DNA of 64,000 bases from Leucaena leucocephala (lineage: Eukaryota; Streptophyta; Magnoliopsida; Fabales; Fabaceae). The position numbers and the translations under genes were made by a program. Below the pieces are notes generated by a model that did no database searches, was not told the DNA's origin, and saw nothing but the letters and a program-made list of their open reading frames with translations. Of the stretch, positions 7,991 through 20,155 are shown in pieces (the first letter of the stretch is position 1; every line of letters starts with the position of its first letter). The stretch covers positions 439,001 to 503,000 of the forward strand of contig CM073549.1 in the NCBI GenBank assembly GCA_037074615.1. Direction: 5' to 3'.

Positions 7991-10900
7991 TTCTGTTCTG
8001 GATCTCTAGAGGATAGGAATGGCATTGGCTAAATTCATTGCTCTGTATTGTTTTTTGGTTTGCCTCTCTTTTGATTCTTGGGGTTGAAACTCGTATGTAT
8101 CTCTTTTCCTATCCTTAATATTATTATCCAGTTGGTCAAAAGAAAGATAAGCATGTGATTAAACACCATGATTTCTTAGAGGACTTTTTATATGTACGGG
8201 GTTGAGCTAGGTTGAAGCATGTGATCTTCAGGTTTTTGCAATTAATTATCAAATTGGATTGTAACTACCACATGCATAATTAATGTGGTGGGTTTTGTAC
8301 TGAGAAAGGATCCTACCGTGATGCTTTTAAGAGGTACGAATTGTGCTACTTCTTATCCGGGGGGGGGCCTTGTTTGTTGGGACGGTAGGTACTCTCGTTG
8401 GTACTACTCATGGCTTCTGAAGGGCCGTGCATGTGATTCCCCAGTTGATTCGATTGGTTTAACTATATAGGAAAGAAGGATGTAGGAAATAAGTTTTGCA
8501 ATTTCAATCAGAATTTCTGTAATGTTATTTTACAGTTCTCATCCTTTTCTTTATATATTCTTTAAAATTGGAATATATACAGTAACCCACTTACCCTTAC
8601 AGCTTCTCTATTATTATGAATATGCCCCCAGGGGGTTTCGTCTCATCTCTACTCTAGTAGTCTCTAACTACGGAAATAGAACATGGGTCACCCAATTGCA
8701 GACTTCAGATTGGGAAGGTTCCCAATGTGTAGGAGTAGGAGTGCATGTGGGTGTGATGTTAAATGTTATGTCATATGCTTCGTCTTAATTCAAGCTTTCC
8801 TCACAACCCACTACCGCATCACATGGTTCTGATGTTATCACTATCAACTGAATACTCCATGATCCGTTTTCTCTGATTCCAACCATAACCAACCACCATC
8901 CTTTAGGATATGGCATTCCCACATTTGGTGGTTTATAATCTGTTTTAGCCTTGATTCGATTCCACAACAAAAGGCAACAGAGAACTGACAAAAAGGTAAA
9001 TCGTACAATGTGCTCACCAATTACGGAAACACTCTGATGATGTGATGTTCCTAATGGGTAAAGTGGGAGAAATGGAGGTTACAGATTTATTTGGAGGAAT
9101 ATTACTTTTTTTTTTTCAAGTAGTTGTAAATGATTTCACTGTTGTCCTGGCCAGGCCAGAGGATTCTGGAGGCAAGAGTAACATGGCCTTCATGTGCTCA
9201 AGGAAAGGTCAAGTCACCATCATCTCAAAAGGAATATCCCTCCTTTGATTTCCTCTCACAATAATTCCCAATACCTATATATGTTACTGATACGTTGAGT
9301 TTGTTTTTTGTCGAGCTTCTTTCATTATAACAATCTTTATAGCCAGGTGCATAATTTTACTCTGTTCCACTCTCCATGTGAACTCTCTATTAGCACTTGC
9401 TATGAAGAATTCTAGTTTTGATAACAATTTTAGGCAATTTAAACCTTTTCACGTTTGTTCTGACACCTTGTGTTGGTTGTAGAATAAGTTGATATTTGTA
9501 TCTGAGGATTTCTCTGACTCTAAAGTACACCACAAATTGAAGAAAATGGTGGGCCTTTCTAACTTGTCCAATGAATCTCATTCACAGAACATGAGTCTTT
9601 GGAACGATGGCGACATGCAGCATGAAGGCAACTCTTTTCCCACATAAAATCAAAACCTAAAACTGATCCCTTTCTTACATCCAAATAATAATAATGAGAA
9701 CAAACAAACAAGGGGTGAATAAAGAAATGAATAAATAAACGGTATTGAATTATGAGGTAAATGAACAGAGAACATAGATTTTAGAGGTTATCTTATATGC
9801 GCAAATTGCATATTAGTTATTCTAATTTTTGCCCCTCACAGCATGATTAGGAGTGTTTGGCACTGAGCAGCTTGAAGGGCAGACCACAGAAATGACGGAC
9901 AATGCTGTAATTTTGGTTCCTAATATCATCTTGTGAACCTTTGGAAAGGATTTAAATTGTCTGGATGAAATAGAGAGCAAAACAATAAGAGTATGTATGG
10001 AATCTGCTTTATTTTACAGGACGTTAAGACAACACCGAAATTTTAGTGCATATTAGAGATGATATGTTTACAAATATAACTAAAAAATGATATTATTAAA
10101 AATATAGGGCATAGGTTGATTAGTTGATAAGAATAGGGTATCGGTGGGGTGGGTGGGGGAGGCATCGAGACAAGACCACATGGTTGAAAGGCACTAATTT
10201 GAAGAAAGAAACAGAGCATTAGTGGATGGTCCGAAATGTACGAAGGTTGATGAATGGAGAAGCATGCACTTGCTCCTTCCATTTCCACTTTTGTCATTCT
10301 TTGATTGTGTTTTCACTCCAAACATTTAATATCAATGCCTTCCAAAGGACCTTAAGCACCAACCCACGTTGAATGAAACCAACCTCTTCCACTTCCTATA
10401 CGAAGCAAAACCATATATATATAGGCTTAGCTGGTTTATCTTTGTCTTTCAAAAACAAAATAACTACACAAGCCACTTGTGTTACATGTTGTATTGTAAC
10501 TGGAAGGGAGATTACGGAGGACACAGAGAGACGAGATGTCGGACGAACGACAAATTTTGTCGAGTTACAGAAAGTGATAGGCTTGCAATATCATGCATGA
10601 AATATTGTAGTATAAATTATGTCAATAATTTGCTTAGAACTATGTTTGATATGAAGATGCAACGTCTAATGAGGTCAAAATCAGGAAAGACCCGGCAACA
10701 AATACATGGATCTCTCTCTGCTAATGAAATTAAGAAAAACAAAAATTTCCATGAGTTCAATTTTAAGAACTCATCAGAATCAATACAAATCTAGAGTTGG
10801 ATCCCTAACTTGATGGCACCAGATCTAAGATTTTATCCCAACTCCTTCATCAAACTCTGGCCTCTCGTCTAAATTGAAAAAGAATAAGTAAAAATCTTGT

Positions 10901-11264
10901 ACTTGTGTAATGGTCATCACTATTGTTATAAATCCACAATCCACATTATTTGTATTTGAATGGATAATCAATTTCAAAGACAAACAAGCCCTTCCCTTGG
11001 TTAGCACGTGAATAGTGCCAAAATAATTTAATCATCCTATTATCCACATACGCAATGTTTATTTATTACAGTAAAAATATATACGAAAAATAAAAGTAGT
11101 AACTAAAAGTAATAAGGGATAGGGGCCCATATTGCTATAAGAAGGAGCAACATAGCAGAGGAATAGCCAGTGGGGTTGGGTCCCACCACGTCCTTCCCTG
11201 AGTTACCCTTACCCCAAAAAATATTGACGCCGTTCTTGATTCCTGGTAGGGGCAGGCTCTTGTC
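7991..11264. other. Intergenic, no gene supported
   Basis: About 3.3 kb with no recognisable coding sequence. A run of nine G lies at 8359-8367. A 141-codon open frame at 10369-10794 has a TATATATATA tract inside its 5' part at about 10412-10421 but no family resemblance and is not called. No tRNA, CRISPR-like array or clear transposon ends were seen. Confidence 0.5.
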
Positions 11265-11271
11265 ATAAATA
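11265..11271 (+). promoter_or_regulatory. Probable TATA box of SAUR-D
   Basis: ATAAATA about 95 bp upstream of the SAUR-D ATG, the spacing seen for the other SAUR genes. There is no CCATGTGA or TGTCTC nearby, so regulation probably differs from SAUR-A and SAUR-C. Confidence 0.4.
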
Positions 11272-11364
11272 CCCCATTCATTTGCCATCCCCACCAGCTC
11301 TTTCTTCTTCCTCCTTCTCTGATATCCTTCAACTCCTCCTCTGTTTCTCTCTGGCTCACAAAAT

Positions 11365-11694
11365 ATGGCCATTAGAAAAGCAAACAAGCTCCCCCAGAGT
11401 GCAGTAATAAAGCAAATCCTGAAGAGATGTTCAAGCTTAGGAAATAAGCAAGGTTATGATCATGAGGAGGAGGACGATGGAGTGATCCCTGTGGACGTGC
11501 CAAAGGGCCATTTTGCAGTCTACGTGGGTGAGAACAGAACTAGGTACATTGTTCCCATCTCCTTCTTGACGCACCCTCAATTCCAATCCCTCCTGAGGCA
11601 AGCTGAAGAAGAATTCGGATTCCATCACTCTATGGGTCTCACTATTCCCTGTGAAGAACTTGTCTTCAGGTCTCTCACCCAAATGATTCGGTGA
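11365..11694 (+). CDS. SAUR: SAUR-D, SAUR family protein of a longer clade
   Basis: Intronless, 109 codons. The N-terminal 45 residues contain SAVIKQILKRCSSLG and an acidic EEEDDG stretch, then the SAUR core: VPKGHFAVYVGENRTRYIVPI, FLTHPQFQSLLRQAEEEFGF and MGLTIPCEELVF. The acidic insert and the H in KGHFAVYVG fit the SAUR50-type clade, not the SAUR-A/B/C clade. The ATG at 11365 is the only candidate start and follows a TATA-like box. The stop lies inside a (GAA)n then (GAT)n purine tract at 11694-11722 that forms the start of the 3' UTR. The probable role is auxin- and light-linked cell elongation, by family. Confidence 0.95.
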   Translation: MAIRKANKLPQSAVIKQILKRCSSLGNKQGYDHEEEDDGVIPVDVPKGHFAVYVGENRTRYIVPISFLTHPQFQSLLRQAEEEFGFHHSMGLTIPCEELVFRSLTQMIR

Positions 11695-14359
11695 AGAAGA
11701 AGAAGAAGAAGATGATGATGATGACCAAGATGAAGCTGCAACTTTTGCTTCCCTGTTTCTGAACATCTGGATCTCTTCCTCACACTTCTCACTCATCAAT
11801 TCTTGATCTGCTTTTCTTTTTTTAGTTTTGTTTAGTTTGTCCCATTCTTTTCTTCATTTTTTTCTTTAAAAAAATGTTTATGATGTGACTCTGACTTAGG
11901 ACCCGTGAGCATTTCAAAAAAAATTGTATAAAGGCCTGAGATATTCCTCACAGAGGTTGAGAAGTTGGTTATGTGTTATGTCAATGAAAGCTTGGTAGTT
12001 TTTGTGGGCAACCGGACTTGTTCTCTTTATCCCCATCACATGAGCTTCTGCAAAATTAAGAATACATTATAGTAGTAGTAGGTCCAATACTAAACCGTGA
12101 ATATTCGACGAAAGTAATAATAAGTGGGAAAAGAGAAGGAAAGAAGAGGAAACAGAGCGTGCATAGCTTGTAAGAGTAGGAGCGGTACCTAAGTTGTACG
12201 GTATCGTTGGTGTGGGCTTTAACTACCCCACCTGCACAAACAAAAGAACGTCCCACCTCAGCATTATTATAATAAAAGAAGTCAGGCAAAAGAATTTTGC
12301 TAAACGGACACTTGATAGTATAACACAAGCCACAAAAGAAGTCCTAGAGAAGGGAAAGCAAATTGCACAAGTGGGAGTGGTTAGTGAGATCCCAAAGGAA
12401 AATCTTATAGCTTTGATTAGGTGTGAGTTGCAATCTTATGATGGTGTTGGAGGACATTATTGCGTAGGGAAATCAGACCCTACTATTCTAAGACAATGTT
12501 ATTGACTGCCAACAAATGGCTCTCCAACTACTACTGTACATCTCCCTCTCTCTTGCTCTCTCCATAAGTATCTCTCCATAGATAAAAGTATATCTCTTAC
12601 GTATTTGCTATATTTAACTAATTTAACCAAAATTTTGATCCCATAATTTGGTTAGTTGTAATTTCCATGTAGAAGCGGAAGGGGTAAAAATATCCGAGAA
12701 TTCCTTTTAGAATATGACCTGTAATAGAAACTAGAGGGAGTGTATATTATACCAATGACGCAGAAGGTGGAGTGAAAAGGTTGGAAACTGAGAAGGGATG
12801 TAAATTGTGAAGAGCATGGAGTGCAGGGGCTTAATCTTGCATTTAAAGAAGTTGCACAATTGAAAGCATAAAATCAAAGGGAAATAAAAAATGACATTAT
12901 TTATAGAAAAAGTAATAGAAATAGACTCTACAAAATAATAAATATTAAAATTAGATAATTATTAATATAATATCCTATGCAAAAGCTGAGAGGGAACAAA
13001 GGCATTAGTTTTTCAGCAGAGAAAAGGCTGCCTTGCTCTGAATTACTAATTCTGAATTCTCTGTTGGGTTGACCGTATAACCCACATGAGGCGTCTGACA
13101 CTCTTTCCGCTGGCCTTTCTGAACTGTCTCATCCAACCTCCTTCCTCGAATGAATTGCTGGCTCAGTCAAACACACAATCTACTTCAAATCTCATTCATC
13201 ATCATGCATGCTCAAGTCATAGCAGCCTTCACAAGTTCCCTATTCTTCCCTTTTGCCTCTTCCTTCATTAACCTTTTACTCTTGTATCCATTTTTATTTG
13301 CAAATGCCTACATACGAGCTTCTCTACTATATACGTAGTACAAATATTCAAGCATCAGTGGAGTTAGTAATGAGAGGAGTACTTATGTTATGTAGCATCC
13401 AGATATGTATGTGAAATGTTAACTAGTAACTAGTTCTGCTCTCATCGCTTTAAATAATGTCCCCACCCATGATCTCTGCCAAGTTCCTCTCCTTTTTCGA
13501 TTCAACAATCCTACTATCTTATACTAATAACTGCTTTCAATCTCTGTTCCATAATCAATGAATGCAGAGGGTCAATGGGCAAGGCGCATGGTGGAATATC
13601 CATGTCCTTGAATGAATCTATATATTGAGAATAAAATTTTTAACTTCTTGGTACCATTGAAATTCGAAAACGTTGGTCGAACGGTGCATGCAGTAGTTTC
13701 GGGTGAATAATTGAAGGAACACTAAAAATGATTCTCTCAGTCAAATCACTGATACGACTATGGATGTTGGAGGGGACTATATGATATCAAAAGAGGACCA
13801 GATAAGATTAATGTCTAATACCACTTACTGCCTTTTAAATCAACACCCCCAGACTAAAAGCAGTTTCTGCTTCTCTTCTTTTGGCCCAAAAATACAGGGA
13901 CATTCACGCATTTCCCAGCTCTTTTTCCATGCATCCGGTGATCGAGCCCACCGTTGAGGTTGGTGGGGATGACAACACGTGATAGATACCCCCACAAGGG
14001 GGTCCCACAGAAAGCTCCCTGCAGAATCAATTATATGAGCCCACGTGTCCTGTCAGGTTTCTTCCAGAGACATTAAAATACAACCAAAATTAAACGCTCC
14101 CTTCTCAAATCTCAAGTAGTCGCTGGCACCGAAAATTATCACAGAACAGAACTCAAGTGCCCATGCGATTAGATTTATGATTTATTTTTTTTGGCCCGAT
14201 GACATTGCTTCTGTGATTTGAACAATAAAGAAAACTGAGAATCTTGTTTGAAAATTATTAATATAAACATTCAATCCATGGATGCCTATAATTTTTTTTG
14301 GCATTTATACTGTAACTTATAGGATATCTAATGCTCTTCTCGTTTTCCTACGATACAAT
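11695..14359. other. Intergenic, nothing recognised
   Basis: Contains the SAUR-D 3' UTR and then sequence without coding homology. A 103-codon open frame at 12194-12505 resembles nothing I know. A short perfect hairpin ACCCCC-ACAA-GGGGGT lies at 13988-14003, flanked by two ACGTG-containing words. Confidence 0.5.
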
Positions 14360-14729
14360 GGGTACGTTTGTTTGGTACGATAGTTTAGATAGAAATAGAA
14401 TTAGGTGAAAAATGTATTTTTAAAATTTATTTGGTAAGATAAAAATAAATATGAAATTGATGTATATTTTTTTTATAACTTGAATAAAATATTTTAAAAT
14501 ATTTTTTTTATAACTTAATAATGGTTAAAGTTGTTTAGAAATTTTATAATTGGGTAAAGTCGTAGAAAATTTCACTTCCACTTCTATCATCTCAATTCTC
14601 AACTTTTCTGATAGAATTGGAATAGCTCAAAATGTTAAAAATGACTTCCATTATACCAAATAAAGAAAATAGAATAATCTACTTCTATTTCTACTTCCCC
14701 ATCCCCACCTACACCCTACCAAACATACT
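14360..14729. repeat. MITE-like repeat family 2, copy 1
   Basis: Begins GGGTACGTTTGTTTGGTA and ends CTACCAAACATACTA, an imperfect inverted terminal repeat. The core carries words shared with 52345-53155 and 53441-53817: GATAGAAATAGAA, a T-rich TTTTTATAACTTGA, GGTTAAAGTTGT, TTTCACTTCCACTTCTATC, TCAATTCTCAACTTTT. It is non-coding and about 370 bp, consistent with a non-autonomous DNA transposon. Confidence 0.7.
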
Positions 14730-17276
14730 ATTAATAATACATGTAAATAATTATAAATGCGTGTATATATCACATTAATTCACCATAAAATTGAGAAGAT
14801 GATTATATTTTAATTATGTATTGCTTCTTGTCCTAAAATCTATAAGTTATATAACTAATTTAGAGAGATTAAAAAATTAATTAAACTAATTATTTATAAA
14901 AAATATGTATAGATTTTTTTTAAATATTTCTTTAATCATTTTTATTAAAAGTTGCTTTTTTTATAGAATTTTTTTAAAAAATATATATAAATTTAATTTG
15001 AGAAGTAAAATAAATTAAAATTTTATGGTTAGAATCAAAATAAATATGTCTATTAATTCTTATATTTAAATTTAACTGCTTGTTTGGGAACCCAAAAGTA
15101 CTTCTTAAGGGGGAAGTGTTTTTTACACGATCCAGAAATCCTTATCAAATATTTATGTCATATAATGGAAAATTAGGATTAAAAGGTCTACATCAGACTC
15201 TTCGTTTTTCAGTGACAGTTGTAACAAGTTATGGAGAGGCGACAGATAATGAGGTACTTCGAATGGGAAAGAAGAGCAAACAACGCCATGCGTACATGCC
15301 AACGTTTTCTACTTAAAACGCCAAATTTATTATCAACATTAAGGTGGTTACACCTAACCCAAGTCTGATAGGATGTCATGACTAAGCTCTTCTTTGTTTA
15401 TCGAAGCAGTTTAAACGACATTCACTGAATCTCCATACGAAAGGCTTCTGTTCTGCCCACAGTTATTGCACGATTCATTAAGGAAATGTGAATGAATAAT
15501 TATCATACAAATTATTAGTTATTTAATTAATCATTTCAATCCTCATGTCATCGATTCTATATAAATCCTTAAGTCGCTTGCAATCTGCCGGTCTATTGAA
15601 GCAAAACTATTTTCTGCAAAGTCAGCTGAACCCGTGACTTCCAAAAAACAAAACCAAGAAGTGAATTACAAGAAGATAAAATTGTTGAAAAATACTTCAT
15701 TAAAATTTTTATTATGCAAAAGTACCTAAAAGTTATTTAAAAATCGATTGGTACAATTCATCCTCATTAAGTATAACTATTTTCATCTGTGTTATGTTTA
15801 ACATATTTTTAACTGTATACAGAAATATTTTATTTTATTTTTAAAATAAGATGTGTGTAACTCTTATTCAGTATAAACATATCTCATTCAGTTATATCTA
15901 ACATATCTTTAATTGTATGTAAAAATCTTTAAAATTGAAGATATTTACAAATACAATTTAAAAAGAGTTAATATACTCAAACACCTGAATCCTTACAAAA
16001 ATGAAAGTACCTTAAGCAATAAAATAAATCAATGGACGATTTTTCAACAAATTTTCTTTAAAACATATAAGAAAACGTGGTAAATAGAATTATAAATAAA
16101 GTATGAAATTCAACTAAAACCGCGATTCTGATGATATAAAATAGGAGCTGATTAATTAAGCAAGTGGGCAGGAAAAGTTGAATTGTGTTGCATAGAATAG
16201 AATCACATGATGAGTAAAAATGACGGAACACGATCAATTTCATTAATATCCGAAAGTGTAGAGACATCTCTATCAAATTGAATCGAGGTATCAAATCAAT
16301 GGAAATACATAAACCTCATTCTAGTGTGGTGATTTGGATGTAATAACGTGGACAATGGTGTTCATGAGTCATGAACGAGACTTGACGTTGCCTTTATTAA
16401 AACAACAACAACAGAGAAATCCTTGTCCTTCTCGTCTTTTTCAAGTAGTCCTCTCGTGGAGACAAGGTTACGTTGTCCATTACAACCTATTACAATACGT
16501 GTCGCGGGTTCCTCTTAATAATGACTTTTGTTTAATTTTTCAAGTGATTTAACTATACTTTATGATTTTTAAGTCACATTAAACATGAGAACGCACGCTA
16601 CCTCTGCTAATTGGTCTACTTACTTTTAGAGAGAAATTAAAGAGAAGTTTTGAACAAATTCCAATAACAATCACAGACGTAATTAATGCCGACGGATTAA
16701 TGATATAGTCAAGATGCATTTTATCCTTTGGGATGATAATTCGGCAATTCAGACGTAACTATACGTATTGTTTTGAGCTATGGCTATCTATAATGAATGA
16801 AATATTATTCTTCAATACTTATTAACAGAATATCCCAAGTCTCTCCAGCTATCTGTAGACAGACATTCATGCTTTAGAGTCTAATCTGGAATTCGAGATT
16901 AATATGTGATTACTAATTCTGACTAACTTCTTCAATTCAATTGCACGTACAATATTCTCTATTTAGCATGCGCGGCCAACAGATAAATTTAATTTTTATC
17001 CCATAAGCAAAAATGCGTTACTTAATTAGTTCAGCAACCACCAAGTGCTGCTTACCCAAGATCAAGTACCTATAGACATAATACCTAAGCAAAAAGTACT
17101 GCTACGTTAATCCTAAATTCCAACTCCCAATAGACAATACTGACCAGATTGAATATGCAAAGATGATCGATGCATGACTTTCAATTTTGAGAATCGAGAT
17201 CCTTAAATTCTTACTCCTCGATCTTATAAACCATGGATTAAAAGGAGATCATGGCCTTGCTTGGTAAACCCAACTA
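14730..17276. other. Intergenic, nothing recognised
   Basis: AT-rich with no supported gene. A GCTTGTTTGGGAACCC word at about 15078-15093 resembles an element terminus but no matching second end was found. Confidence 0.5.
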
Positions 17277-17795
17277 GGGTCTGTTTGGATAAAATTTTAA
17301 AAAAAAATTATAAATAAAAAAGGTTTATGGACAACTTATAGAAAAGGACTTTTGGAGAAGAGTTTATAGAAAAAAAGTAGTTTTGAATAAATAGGCGTTT
17401 GGATAGTTATTTTTAGAATGACTTTTTATGGTGATAAATTACCAAAAAATGTATGATTTGATTTAAAGTAAGAGAGAGGAGGGAGTTAGAGAAAAGAGAA
17501 GAGAGAGGAGAGAGGGAAGAGAGGAGAAAGGAGAAAGGGTGTAAGAAAAATTAGGAGAGAGGAGAGAGGGTGTAAAAAAAAATAGGGGTAAGATAGTAAT
17601 TGGATAGTCCATAAGTGCTTTTACTGTTGAAAAAACTATTTTAAATAGCTTATTCAAAACCATGGTTTTAAACCATGATTTTGTTCAAAAACACTTATGG
17701 ACAAATAAGCCTGTTTGTTTTAAAATTTTCCTAAACCGAGATTTGGGCTAAAAACCTTTTTAAAACCGCGGTTTAAGCCCTTACCAATCAGACCC
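17277..17795 (+). repeat. MITE-like repeat family 1, copy A
   Basis: A 519-bp element with terminal inverted repeats: GGGTCTGTTTGG at the left, and CCAATCAGACCC at the right (11 of 12 positions pair). The core has a GA-rich tract (about 17470-17570) flanked by TTTGGATAGTTATTTT and TAGTAATTGGATAGTCCATAAG. Four further copies occur at 39.3-40.8 kb and 45.3-45.8 kb. The short termini fit a Tourist/PIF-Harbinger-like MITE, but a clean 3-bp target duplication is not visible. Confidence 0.72.
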
Positions 17796-18157
17796 ATAAT
17801 CAAGACCACTTTCTTAGACTAGGCGAAAAGTTGTGGGGGGAAATTAAAAAGAATGCACGTTGAGACAAGCCTTACACTTAGATCATGGCAGCTTAATTTT
17901 TTTTTTTAAATTTTGTAATAAAAAAAAGCCTTTAGATCTAGTTGACCAATAGGCGCGCTTTACAATACAAAAGTAACACGGCCATCATTTCTATCCCTTT
18001 AAGCTCACTTCAAAGACTGCTTTCCTTCTTTTCTTCACTTTCTAACTACAAGTTATGTATAACAAACTCACTAAACGTTTAAAATTACAGGGGAAAAGTT
18101 ACAAAATAATCCTAATTTTTTTTTCAAAAAAATAATAGGTAGTTAATCTATCGCAAG
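17796..18157. other. Gap downstream of SAUR-E
   Basis: Includes the expected SAUR-E 3' UTR on the minus strand. Nothing else recognised. Confidence 0.5.
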
Positions 18158-18643
18158 CTAGTCCGCATAGTGTACAGCCCCAAAATTCACGGAGAACGGA
18201 AACATGCTTCGGCAGATAGGCTCATCGTGAAGCAAAGGCCAAGATTCTCCTCCAACAGGATCAAAATTACGGAAGGCATCCACGTGGCAACGCTTCTGCA
18301 AATCCTCGAGGCTCAAGTATCGGGTCGGGTATCGGGACATGGCTCGCAGGGCCTCTTCGAAGAGCGACTCGTTGCACGGGATCGTTAACGGACCTTGCGT
18401 GCAGAAGCCGTACTCCTCTTCCGCTTCCATCAGAAGCTTCTTGAAGATCGGGTTGTTAAGGTACGTCGTCCGCACGATGAACCTCCTCCTACTAGCGCCT
18501 ACGCACACGGCCACATGACCGGCGGGAACATCCGACGACGGCGATCTAGCCCCCGTCGCACATGCCTTCTTTCGCCATCGCAGAAGCATTTGCCGAATTT
18601 GAACAATCTGGCGGATTTTGCTGCAGGTTCCGGTGGCTGGCAT
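18158..18643 (-). CDS. SAUR: SAUR-E, long SAUR family protein
   Basis: Intronless minus-strand gene, 161 residues from the ATG at 18643. It starts MPATGTCSKIRQIVQIRQML, the CSKIR-IV-RQML-RWR-KA signature of the longer SAUR clade (SAUR36-40/49-like), followed by the core VPAGHVAVCVGASRRRFIV, YLNNPIFKKLLMEAEEEYGF and GPLTIPCNESLFEEAL, and a C-terminal extension of about 50 residues including a RPLLH-like WPLLHDEP. The frame stays open to 18769, but a minus-strand TATA box at 18723-18730 lies inside that extension, so translation begins downstream. GC content is clearly higher than in the surroundings. Its position beside RBFA and ASE2 matches the neighbourhood of Arabidopsis SAUR49. Confidence 0.93.
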   Translation of the reverse strand: MPATGTCSKIRQIVQIRQMLLRWRKKACATGARSPSSDVPAGHVAVCVGASRRRFIVRTTYLNNPIFKKLLMEAEEEYGFCTQGPLTIPCNESLFEEALRAMSRYPTRYLSLEDLQKRCHVDAFRNFDPVGGESWPLLHDEPICRSMFPFSVNFGAVHYAD

Positions 18644-18722
18644 TGATGTGAGAAAAGTGGTTTTGGTTTTAGCGTTGTGTGGGAGGGTCGAGTTGGCGAA
18701 GATTAGTAACGGGTGAAGAGAG

Positions 18723-18730
18723 GTATATAT
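18723..18730 (-). promoter_or_regulatory. TATA box of SAUR-E
   Basis: On the minus strand the sequence reads CCCATATATACCTC. It is about 80 bp before the ATG at 18643 and decides between that start and the longer open frame from 18769. Confidence 0.7.
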
Positions 18731-19466
18731 GGGCGGGCCGCGGATTATGGCTGATGGAGAAAATGCCATTGGAGTTGCAGATAATTACACCACCGTGTTT
18801 TTTCACCCCTTTTTTATTTTTTGCTAGAATTTTTGGATCAAGTGATTTTGATTTTGAGAGTTGCAACCGCCGTTATTAATTTGTGAGCATGTTGGGTGAC
18901 TAGTTCACTGCATGGGGCAAAACAAGGGAGGGAGGATAATCTGTGGGCTTACCACACTAATTTCCCTTCTTAATTACCATGGAGGTAAGAGACAAAAGTT
19001 TTAGTTGTTTATGATTTTCTTCTATAAATGCACCTGCTTTGTCTAGCTGAATTGAATTTTGTGATTTTCTTCTATAAATATTTGAATGATTTTATTTCTA
19101 AATTATTTTTAACATGATAAATTTAAATCTCACTAATTATATTTTTAAATTTAATAATTGTCTAACTTTATTTTTATTTAATATATATTTTAAAAAAAAT
19201 ATAATTTACTTAATAATAAATTGATAAAATTGTATGTTTAGATAAAACATTTGATGATTTATTATTTATAAATAGAAAAAAATTATCCCTCAACCTTTAT
19301 AAATAGGATCAGAAAAATATATAAACTATTAACATATTTCCAAAATTACAATATAAGTTATTACAAAGCTTAGTTTGGGCATGTTAATATAATATAGAAG
19401 CTCTTCTTTTCTTTTTCATTCTTTAATGCAAATTTAAAATATTTTTCCTTGTTGTTTACTTTGTCA
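18731..19466. other. Intergenic upstream of SAUR-E
   Basis: AT-rich, no gene recognised. Nearly identical 15-base words (GATTTTCTTCTATAAAT) occur at about 19012 and 19063, a small direct repeat. Confidence 0.5.
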
Positions 19467-19583
19467 GATTCTTTGGCGAAAGCGGCATTTGACTCAGCAG
19501 GGGGTGTTGTTTACCTTTGTAATCCTCCTGATTTTGTTGCTGACTTAGTCAGAGCGGAAGCTCGGGTTGCCGAAACCTTGTAA
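19467..19583 (+). pseudogene. RNase H-like C-terminal fragment
   Basis: An open stretch reads DSLAKAAFDSAGGVVYLC then NPPDFVADLVRAEA and stops at 19581-19583. ADSLAKAA followed by an hydrophobic stretch and PP-F is the usual tail of the RNase H-like domain in plant non-LTR elements. Only the last 38 codons remain, with no start. It is an isolated relic. Confidence 0.65.
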
Positions 19584-20155
19584 TTGTTTTAGGGCTAGAT
19601 TTCATAAAAAAAAATACATTTTTCCTTGCTTTTTTTTTTTTTAAATTTTTAGAAAAGAGTTGGGCTCACCCATGATCTAAGAGCAGGGCGAATTCTCTCT
19701 TACTCCTAAGCGATACCAATATCGAGTAAAATAAGTCGTCTATTATCCTTAAATATAAAATTAGATATCTAGAAATTATGATATTTTTTAAAAAATCGCG
19801 ATTGGAACCGTAATATTTGTCCTTGTTGATTGTTTGTCTCAGATTTTCTCTCTCCATTCTATTCGGCTAAAATCTCTGTTTCTTTTCTGGGCTTACTTGT
19901 CAGATTTGTTCATAAATAATGTGGGCTTTAAGAGATCTTGTAGCCCACTCTCGTAGATAACAATGGATCCAATGGGAAATATCTTATTTGAAATAAGTTA
20001 TTTCCATCGAATCTCAAACCCCGCGATTCCAGGAAACGCGCAAGAATTCGATAATTTCATTTTCGATAAAGGAAAATCGCCGAATCCACAGGAGAAATAA
20101 AGGAGAGGCAATAGTGTTAGATTGATAGAAGCAGGTTTAATTCAAAGTTAGAGCT
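19584..20155. other. Upstream region of RBFA
   Basis: Expected RBFA promoter and leader. No TATA box stands out; nothing else recognised. Confidence 0.5.

Noticed and set aside
10369..10794. 141-codon open frame in the SAUR-D upstream gap
   Set aside because: It contains a TATATATATA tract in its 5' part, low-complexity Lys/Asn stretches, no recognisable domain and a competing overlapping frame. Not called without transcript evidence.
12194..12505. 103-codon open frame downstream of SAUR-D
   Set aside because: No family resemblance, no promoter-like sequence at a suitable distance, and a similar-sized frame overlaps on the other strand.
13988..14003. ACCCCC-ACAA-GGGGGT hairpin as a possible terminator or regulatory stem
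   Set aside because: A six-pair stem in nuclear plant intergenic DNA with no adjacent gene is not sufficient evidence for a function.
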